Assembly (NCBI RefSeq): GCF_023707985.1
Contig: NZ_BRCF01000005.1
Coordinates: 151,408 to 215,407, forward strand
Reading direction: 5' to 3'
DNA length: 64,000 nt
Source: Sporosarcina sp. NCCP-2716
GTDB taxonomy: Bacteria > Bacillota > Bacilli > Bacillales_A > Planococcaceae
The position numbers and the translations under genes are program-made. This document shows, piece by piece, positions 58,605-64,000 of this stretch (position 1 is the stretch's first letter; every line of letters starts with the position of its first letter). The notes below the pieces were generated by a model. It saw nothing but the letters and a program-made list of their open reading frames with translations, was not told the origin of the DNA and made no database searches.

Positions 58605-60395
58605 ATGACAACTGTGGTCATGCTTACTGGTATTAATTACAAAAGTATGAAACAACGCCCTCAGCATTTTGCGAATTATTTTGGAAAAATAAATTTAAAA
58701 GTACTTTATATTAACATTTATGATTATAATAAATTACTTAAGCGAGAGATAAATAATGTTACTAAAGAAAGTGATCTTTATGGAAAAATATTTAAAAAAA
58801 ACAAGGAAGATATTTGGGTATTAGATGAAGTTAAAGAAAATAGAAATGATAGAAACGTTTTAAGTTTGTTAATAGAAAAGATAAATGAATTTACTAATGA
58901 TGAATTGTTATTTTTAATATCCTTTCCTGAGTGGCTTCTTTACATTTCGGAAACTAAAAAAGGATCTTTATTAATTTATGATTGCTTAGACGATTGGGAA
59001 GAATTCATTGAAGATGGAGTAATAACAATAAATAAAGAAATGGTTAATATGGAGAGAAGACTTGCTAGTGTCGCTGATTATGTACTTGCATCATCAAATA
59101 GATTGTATACAAAAATGGCACACTTTAATAAAAACATAGTTTACTTACCAAATGGAGTTTGGTTAGATGATTATAGTGTCCCGCAAGATGATAAGTATAA
59201 AAATGATGCTTATCAGGCAGATAAGCCTATTATATTTTTCATGGGAGCCATTTCAGAATGGGTCGATATAGATTTAATCGACTATATATCCAAAAATAGA
59301 AGTGACTATTCATATGTGTTTGTTGGACATCAACAAATTAAATTACCACCTAATGATAATATATTTTACTTGGGATATAAAGAGTACCATGAGCTTTCTA
59401 GATATCTTAACAGTTCTCGTGTAGCTATTATTCCTTTTAAAATAAATAAATTAACTTCAGCAGTTACGCCCCTTAAATTATATGAATACTTAGCTTCAAG
59501 TACGCCCGTCGTTTCGACACTTATGCCAGATATAATAGGACTTGAAGGTGTAGAGGTTTGTGGAACAAAAGAACAATTTTTATTGAAAATAGATGAAATT
59601 ATAAAATTACCTGATATCGATTATAAGATATACTCAGAAAAATCAAGATTAACTTCGCTTGATTATAGATGGGAGTGCTTACTTAATATTATTATAGATA
59701 TTTTAGAGAATAATTTATCAAAAGATATAAATACAAAAAAATATTTACACAGAATTTCTAAAAAATATGAAAGTCACGAAGAAAATATCATTATGCTTTC
59801 CGAGTTAATAAATATAAAAATATTTTTAGAAGAATATGAAGATGTAAACGAGCTGTATTCTAAGTATAAAAACAGCGTAGAAATGAATTTTATAAATGTA
59901 TGCCTTTCTCTTTTCGAAACAGGTAAGGAAGATTTAGCGAAGGACTTGTTGCTGCAAATTATGTTAAAAAATAATCATGACGATTTAATCTTTATTAAAA
60001 ATTTGTTGATGAATAAATTTTGGGAATGCAATTTAAGAATTTATTTACTCAAAGCTTCTGGTTCCCATTATAAAGCTTTACAATACATAAACAGTATGGA
60101 GGGAAAAAATCTAATTACAATAGGATTGGAGATAGGCATATATATCGAACTGTTTGAATACTCTATTGCATATAATATGTTGCTCGAAAACGATATTCTG
60201 GGGATCTCTGATTTGTACAATTTTATGGAATTTAATATAATTAATTTTATCATTACTATACTTATAAAAGAAGGGTCATATTACACAGCTGAAAAAATTG
60301 CCTTATCTCTTTGCGAAATTGAAAAGTGGAGTGATCAAGCAATTGAGCTTTTATCTGACATATACCTTTCAAAAGCGCTAGATGAATCGAAATAA
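58605..60395 (+). CDS. glycosyltransferase with C-terminal helical-repeat region
   Basis: A 596-residue protein. The first ~370 residues form a GT-B glycosyltransferase: an N-terminal KQRPQHFANYFG, YDCLDDWEEF, YLPNGVWLDDY, then YLGYKEYHELSRYLNSS and TPLKLYEYLASSTPVVST, similar to TuaH-type enzymes. The last ~220 residues are helical, TPR-like repeats without recognised catalytic motifs. The gene is strikingly AT-rich compared with the core genome, a sign of transfer. It lies directly after hag with a good AAGGAGAGC site; glycosylation of flagellin is the natural hypothesis. Confidence 0.83.
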   Translation: MTTVVMLTGINYKSMKQRPQHFANYFGKINLKVLYINIYDYNKLLKREINNVTKESDLYGKIFKKNKEDIWVLDEVKENRNDRNVLSLLIEKINEFTNDELLFLISFPEWLLYISETKKGSLLIYDCLDDWEEFIEDGVITINKEMVNMERRLASVADYVLASSNRLYTKMAHFNKNIVYLPNGVWLDDYSVPQDDKYKNDAYQADKPIIFFMGAISEWVDIDLIDYISKNRSDYSYVFVGHQQIKLPPNDNIFYLGYKEYHELSRYLNSSRVAIIPFKINKLTSAVTPLKLYEYLASSTPVVSTLMPDIIGLEGVEVCGTKEQFLLKIDEIIKLPDIDYKIYSEKSRLTSLDYRWECLLNIIIDILENNLSKDINTKKYLHRISKKYESHEENIIMLSELINIKIFLEEYEDVNELYSKYKNSVEMNFINVCLSLFETGKEDLAKDLLLQIMLKNNHDDLIFIKNLLMNKFWECNLRIYLLKASGSHYKALQYINSMEGKNLITIGLEIGIYIELFEYSIAYNMLLENDILGISDLYNFMEFNIINFIITILIKEGSYYTAEKIALSLCEIEKWSDQAIELLSDIYLSKALDESK

Positions 60396-60840
60396 TCTAA
60401 AATGCTTATGTTAGCTACTCAAAATACTCAGTGTATTCTTTTCGAGGGGATGCTATCTCCCTCTTAACAAGAAGTATGAACTTTGATTCTGTCTCTGAAA
60501 TTCGCTTCCAGTTGTGTTACTTTTTCTTCGGACGAAACGGAAAGATGTTGGTGGGCATGATTTTTCTAGGCAACTGATAGAATGCCTGGTAAATGCATTT
60601 AATGGCATCCGGCGAGTAATCAGATATCGTTTATCCTTACGGAATCTATCGTTCCAAAAGAACAATGTTTCGATCATTTATCCATCTTCCGTAAGGCGGA
60701 AAATATTGGCAGAAGTAAACGTCAGTGACTCTTTGTAGCCCGTTGCAAAGCCCCAATAATTCACTTTCACTATTCGACTTGATAGTCTGAAAGACTTTAG
60801 AGAATGAGTCACCGAAAAGCAATCAAAATTGAATTAATTT
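60396..60840. other. AT-rich intergenic stretch with unidentified coding remnant
   Basis: No intact gene is seen. On the minus strand around 60500-60640 a short frame reading DAIKCIYQAFYQLPRKIMP and ending FPFRPKKK then stop looks like the C-terminal end of a lost protein, unidentified. Confidence 0.4.
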
Positions 60841-61369
60841 TTAAATAATGGAGACGTACTCCTGATTGTATAACAAGATTGTGTAGGAGTATCTTGTCTT
60901 CAGTTCTACAAACATCGCCAAGGCATTGTCTCTGGATTTCAGGCCTTCAATTGTGTGAATCTGCCAATGCCCGATTTCATATCGACCATTCTCTTTAACA
61001 GGGCGTTCCTCAATCCCTTTGTCTAGGAAGTGACGATTTTTCGGGACATGCATGAACTGTATCTTCCACGAAGCTGACGACGGCATCAGGCGGCTAGCTT
61101 TGATGGGCGGTTGGATTGCAGGCGAGCTCAACAAAGTTACCGGCCGTGAGCGGCTTGCTTTTCACCACACAGTTGAATTGATTCCACTCGGATTCCGGAT
61201 TTCCTCTCTTCGCCAAATAGGTAGCATAGGGCGCGCCACCGGTCTTTAGCTGGGTGTTAGTAACGCGCTTCATTTTATTTACAATTGTTTTGTGAAAGCG
61301 ACCTAAGTGACGTTTAATGCGAATTGAAATATATGGAGTAGAGGAGGGAGGCAATTTGGTCGAATTCAA
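60841..61369 (-). pseudogene. decayed IS30-family transposase
   Basis: Two minus-strand fragments in different frames. The 61369 side keeps an HTH-like part (RHLGRFHKTIVNKMKRVTN followed by YATYLAKRG), the 61134-60841 side keeps the start of the integrase core (GIEERPVKENGRYEIGHWQ, then SRDNALAMFVELKTRYSYTI). These correspond to the order of IS30 transposases (LGR-STISRE, IEERP, FGHWE, ERKTRY), but the metal-binding DTI/E pattern is broken (HWQIHTIEG), the frame shifts in the middle and the C-terminal third is missing. Inactive. Confidence 0.7.
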
Positions 61370-61502
61370 TTTGGAACGAGTGTTTTATCTTTTTGCTTGA
61401 ACATGAGTGACTAATTCTCTTCTGCGATGAGTCACTATTAAGTTCAGTCCGATACTTGCTATTTATTTATGAGAACTAAACATTTGAGGTGTTGAGTAAG
61501 TT

Positions 61503-62528
61503 ATGAATATAGGTGTTTTTATGCAGACTTCTTTTCATTATTTCGTATATGAGCCGGTTATTGATGAATTGCTGAAAAATGAAGAGGTAGAAGATGTGAT
61601 ATTAGTAATTAATGATCTTCTTAACTCAGACTCTGAATGGTATAAAATGTTTGAAAACCTAGTGGTATTTATAAGAAAATTAAAAAGAAATGATATGCAA
61701 GCTGTGTTCCTGTCTGACATTCTGAATAATAATTATAAATTTGATTGTATGTTGAGTTTGTATTTCAATGAGTATATTCAGAAGATATCAAATTTTAATA
61801 TCCGTTTGATGTATAGTTTGGCAAAAGAAGACTGGACATTTGCAGATTGGAATAAGCAATATAATTTAATTTTATGCTATGGAGACTACGACTATGCTAA
61901 ACTAAATACTTTGACTCAATGTTTGGTTGTAGGAAATCCTAAGTTTGATAAATGGGTAAATGAAAGTGGAGAAAATGGAAAAAAAGAAAAGAAATATAAA
62001 TTAAATATTAATGATGATAAAGAGACTATTCTGTATGCACCGACATACGGTGACTTAAGTTCAATCGACAAGTGGTTAGATATAATTTATGATTTAAGTG
62101 ACAATTATAACGTCATTATAAAATTACATCATGGAACAAATAATTTAGTTAGTGAAGAAAGGAGAAGAAACGATTTAGAAAATTTGTTTACTAATATTTA
62201 TGGAGATGACATAAATTTATTGGATCTTATAGAAGCTAGTGATTTTATATTATCAGATAACAGTGGAATTATTTACGAAGCTGCAATTGCTTTGAAAAAG
62301 ATAATATTACTAGATAACTCGAATTTAGCTAATCAACTTAACTTACCTTCGGTTAATAACTTTGAAGATCTATTAAGGGCACTAAAGAATGTTAATTATC
62401 CAACAAAAACTCTTGAACATATAAGAGAGGAATATTTTTATGAAGTTGATGGGAAAGCAGGAAAAAGAGCTGCGAGAGGTATAATCGAGCAATTTAATTC
62501 TTTATTATTGACGAATAAGGAGAACTAG
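61503..62528 (+). CDS. CDP-glycerol glycerophosphotransferase-like GT-B protein
   Basis: A 341-residue protein resembling the catalytic half of TagB/TagF enzymes. ETILYAPTYGD, NVIIKLHHGTN (active-site histidine region) and LIEASDFILSDNSGIIYEAA are the diagnostic C-terminal motifs. There is no membrane segment and no N-terminal extension. Like its neighbours it is very AT-rich. The next gene, a methyltransferase, starts three bases after its stop, so the two form an operon. It would transfer glycerol-phosphate or a related nucleotide-activated group, perhaps to a flagellin glycan. Confidence 0.82.
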   Translation: MNIGVFMQTSFHYFVYEPVIDELLKNEEVEDVILVINDLLNSDSEWYKMFENLVVFIRKLKRNDMQAVFLSDILNNNYKFDCMLSLYFNEYIQKISNFNIRLMYSLAKEDWTFADWNKQYNLILCYGDYDYAKLNTLTQCLVVGNPKFDKWVNESGENGKKEKKYKLNINDDKETILYAPTYGDLSSIDKWLDIIYDLSDNYNVIIKLHHGTNNLVSEERRRNDLENLFTNIYGDDINLLDLIEASDFILSDNSGIIYEAAIALKKIILLDNSNLANQLNLPSVNNFEDLLRALKNVNYPTKTLEHIREEYFYEVDGKAGKRAARGIIEQFNSLLLTNKEN

Positions 62529-62531
62529 TGA

Positions 62532-63194
62532 ATGGAAGAAGATTATATATTAAATAATAAAGAGCATTGGGAAGTATTTTATAAGGAGAGAAAAATAGAG
62601 AGGCCTTCAAGCTTTTTTAACTTTGTGAATGGAAAAATACCAACAAACAGTCTTATAGTTGATCTAGGATGTGGAGTGGGGAATGATTCGTTTGCTTTTT
62701 CTAGAGAGGGTTATGATGTTATTGGATTAGATAGGTCAAAAGTGGGGATAATGGTCAATAAAAGGTATTTGGAGGAACACGATGTAAATACCAATATAAC
62801 CTTCACCGAATTGGATTTCAGTGATCCAATAAGTACAAAAAAAGAATTTGATTCAATAAGAAAAAGAGCAATCATTAATAACAAACCTATAGTACTCTAC
62901 CTTAGATTCTTGATTCATGCTATCGATGAAAAAACAGAGAGCACTTTACTTAACGAAATCTCAAGAGATTTCGATGAAGGAACATTGTTTTTTGCCGAAT
63001 TCAGAACTTCACAAGATAAAAGTCAAGAAAAAATCTATAATGATCATTCTCGGAGATATATAAATGCTGAAACCTTTGTAGATAAACTAAAGCAAAAAAA
63101 ATTCGAAGTTTTGGAATTAAATATCGGCAAAGGGATGTCGATTTTTAAAAGTGAAGATCCTTATTTAGCGAGAATAATGGCTATCAAAGGTTAA
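62532..63194 (+). CDS. class I SAM-dependent methyltransferase
   Basis: A 220-residue Rossmann-fold methyltransferase. Motif I is VDLGCGVGNDSFAF, the acidic end of strand 2 is VIGLDRSK, and LDFSDPIS and VLYLRFLIHAI follow. The small size and partner gene suggest it methylates a sugar or glycerol-type group added by the upstream transferase. AT-rich, coupled to the preceding gene (AAGGAGAACTAGTGA before the ATG). Confidence 0.85.
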   Translation: MEEDYILNNKEHWEVFYKERKIERPSSFFNFVNGKIPTNSLIVDLGCGVGNDSFAFSREGYDVIGLDRSKVGIMVNKRYLEEHDVNTNITFTELDFSDPISTKKEFDSIRKRAIINNKPIVLYLRFLIHAIDEKTESTLLNEISRDFDEGTLFFAEFRTSQDKSQEKIYNDHSRRYINAETFVDKLKQKKFEVLELNIGKGMSIFKSEDPYLARIMAIKG

Positions 63195-63456
63195 TTTAAG
63201 CCCTGTTGTCATGCACTTTTGCTGAAAAAGCTCTTCGTTGTGTGGTGATCTGCGCGCTATCCAAATTGGACGCTATTATTAATGTCCAGCGATGGACAAT
63301 TAAGTCAGCCAATAAGTCTTCATGCAATATAATTTAAATAATTTACTAGCTGGTTAATCAACTTATTTTCCGTAAGCCCCCAATCATATAACGCATATTC
63401 TCACCAAGCATCTCCTAGTATGATCAAGATATCAACTTGAAGGAGGTGCTTTTCCT

Positions 63457-63648
63457 ATGCCACAAAAACCATTGACCATCATCCCCGTTACATTGCATCC
63501 AGAGTCAAACGACGGCCTGACGGCCGTTTCTTCCAACTTCCCCGGTTCCTGTTGTATCATCAGACTCGGTCATGCCGAAGTCACCTTCCAGAACGGCATG
63601 GAAGAGCGCATCATCCAGAGCGTCATAAGGGAGCTGATCCACCGATGA
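63457..63648 (+). CDS. tnpA: IS66 accessory protein TnpA, short form
   Basis: A 63-residue protein equal to the C-terminal part of IS66 TnpA: FPGSCCIIRLGHAEVTFQNG and MEERIIQSVIRELIHR. The usual N-terminal helix-turn-helix is absent, so it is either a short variant or truncated; AAGGAGG before the ATG favours expression. The stop overlaps the tnpB start (ATGA), as in intact IS66 elements. Confidence 0.75.
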   Translation: MPQKPLTIIPVTLHPESNDGLTAVSSNFPGSCCIIRLGHAEVTFQNGMEERIIQSVIRELIHR

Positions 63649-63946
63649 GGCAGGACTACACCCAGGTTCAGAACATCTATATCGTTTGCGGGAAGACGGA
63701 TATGCGAAAAGGGATCGATGGGTTGGCGGCGCTGATCCAAGATTCTTTCGAGCTGGACCCCTATAGCGCTTCCATCTTCCTGTTCGCCGGCTGGAAAAAG
63801 ACCGATACAAATGTCTATATTTCGACGGTAACGGCTTCGCCATGCTGCATAAGCGGCTGGATAGTGGAAAGCTGCAATGGCCAAGAAATGAACAGGAAGT
63901 GAAGAACCTGACCCAGCAGGAGCCCCGCTTGTTTATGGCACACTAG
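63645..63946 (+). pseudogene. tnpB: IS66 TnpB with a frameshift
   Basis: The first 50 residues (YIVCGKTDMRKGIDGLAALI, then FELDPYSASIFLFAG) are intact TnpB. At the A-run near 63796 the frame breaks: the family continuation (DRYKCLYFDGNGFAMLHKR, then LDSGKLQWPRNEQEVKNLTQQE) is found in the -1 frame and ends early at LFMAH. A single lost A explains it. Slippage on GAAAAAG is possible but the site is not a canonical heptamer. Confidence 0.8.
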
Positions 63947-64000
63947 AAATGTAGGAAACGGCAGCTAATTTATGTATAAAAAAAGGCCACTTGCCAACAT

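Larger units (their letters stand above)
63372..64000 (+). mobile_element. degenerate IS66-family element (left part)
   Basis: The left end appears to be GTAAGCCCCC at 63372, as IS66 elements begin with GTAA. It contains tnpA and a frameshifted tnpB; no tnpC transposase (DDE) is recognisable up to the window end, so it is a remnant or continues beyond. The left boundary is inferred from the motif only. Confidence 0.65.

Noticed and set aside
1..64000. Searched for CRISPR arrays, tRNA/rRNA genes, restriction or toxin-antitoxin modules and prophage genes.
   Set aside because: No spaced identical repeats with unique spacers, no tRNA-like cloverleaf or rRNA segments, and no recognisable defence or phage proteins. 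The tandem arrays have no unique spacers and so are not CRISPR.

Overview
The window is chromosomal DNA of a low-GC-type Gram-positive bacterium (Firmicutes, Bacillales) whose core genes are nonetheless fairly GC-rich (mid-50s percent by eye). Gene order closely follows Bacillus subtilis in several blocks: hmoB-hemE-hemH-hemY, yhfH-lplJ-lcfB, tagO-yvyE-degS-degU, and degV-comFA-comFC-yvyF-flgM-flgN-flgK-flgL-yviE-fliW-csrA-hag. The GC level, an SLH/SlaP/SecA2 surface-layer export pair and a ba3-type oxidase suggest Planococcaceae (a Bhargavaea- or Planococcus-like organism). The genus is inference. No rRNA, tRNA or CRISPR was seen.

Layout. 1-2.3 kb: end of leuCD and a class V aminotransferase. 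2.5-11 kb: a chemoreceptor, an NlpC/P60-SLH wall hydrolase, a glycosyltransferase, an AmhX-like amidohydrolase, an SDR enzyme, an SCP2 protein and a GAF-GGDEF-EAL protein. 11-13.5 kb: ba3-type cytochrome oxidase (three genes including a 47-residue subunit). 13.8-21.8 kb: nagB, a non-coding array of 52-bp repeats, slaP-secA2 (accessory Sec), tagO, an LCP ligase and yvyE. 22-25.5 kb: degSU, a lipoprotein, yhjD and comK. 25.6-31.6 kb: an amidohydrolase, hmoB, the haem genes and yhfH. 31.9-41.2 kb: lplJ, a complete BceRS-AB antimicrobial-peptide detoxification module, FadR-box-controlled lcfB and a second chemoreceptor. 41.2-48.8 kb: an S9 peptidase, an unknown Cys-containing protein, an orphan comFB, a divergent flagellin-paralog/FliS-paralog pair, an enoyl-CoA hydratase and an EAL-HDOD protein. 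48.8-58.5 kb: degV, comFA, comFC and the late flagellar cluster ending in hag. 58.6-64 kb: a strongly AT-rich accessory island (glycosyltransferase, CDP-glycerol-transferase-like protein, methyltransferase) with decayed IS30 and IS66 elements.

How it fits together. Many genes belong to the lifestyle switch between motility, competence and surface building: DegSU, ComK, the ComF proteins, FlgM (anti-SigD), the FliW-CsrA-Hag homeostasis switch, two chemoreceptors and two EAL proteins. SlaP/SecA2, TagO, LCP and the SLH hydrolase point to a secondary-wall-polymer/S-layer envelope. The island after hag probably modifies flagellin.

The most unusual items are: (1) a compact module of a second flagellin and a FliS-like chaperone transcribed divergently from overlapping SigD promoters; (2) the AT-rich modification island inserted where flaG/fliD would be expected; (3) a family of intergenic arrays phased at exactly 21 bp at three loci, and one 52-bp array, i.e. 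about 2 and 5 helical turns, mostly between convergent genes; and (4) short identical dispersed motifs (a 20-mer at two loci and a 12-bp palindrome at two loci).
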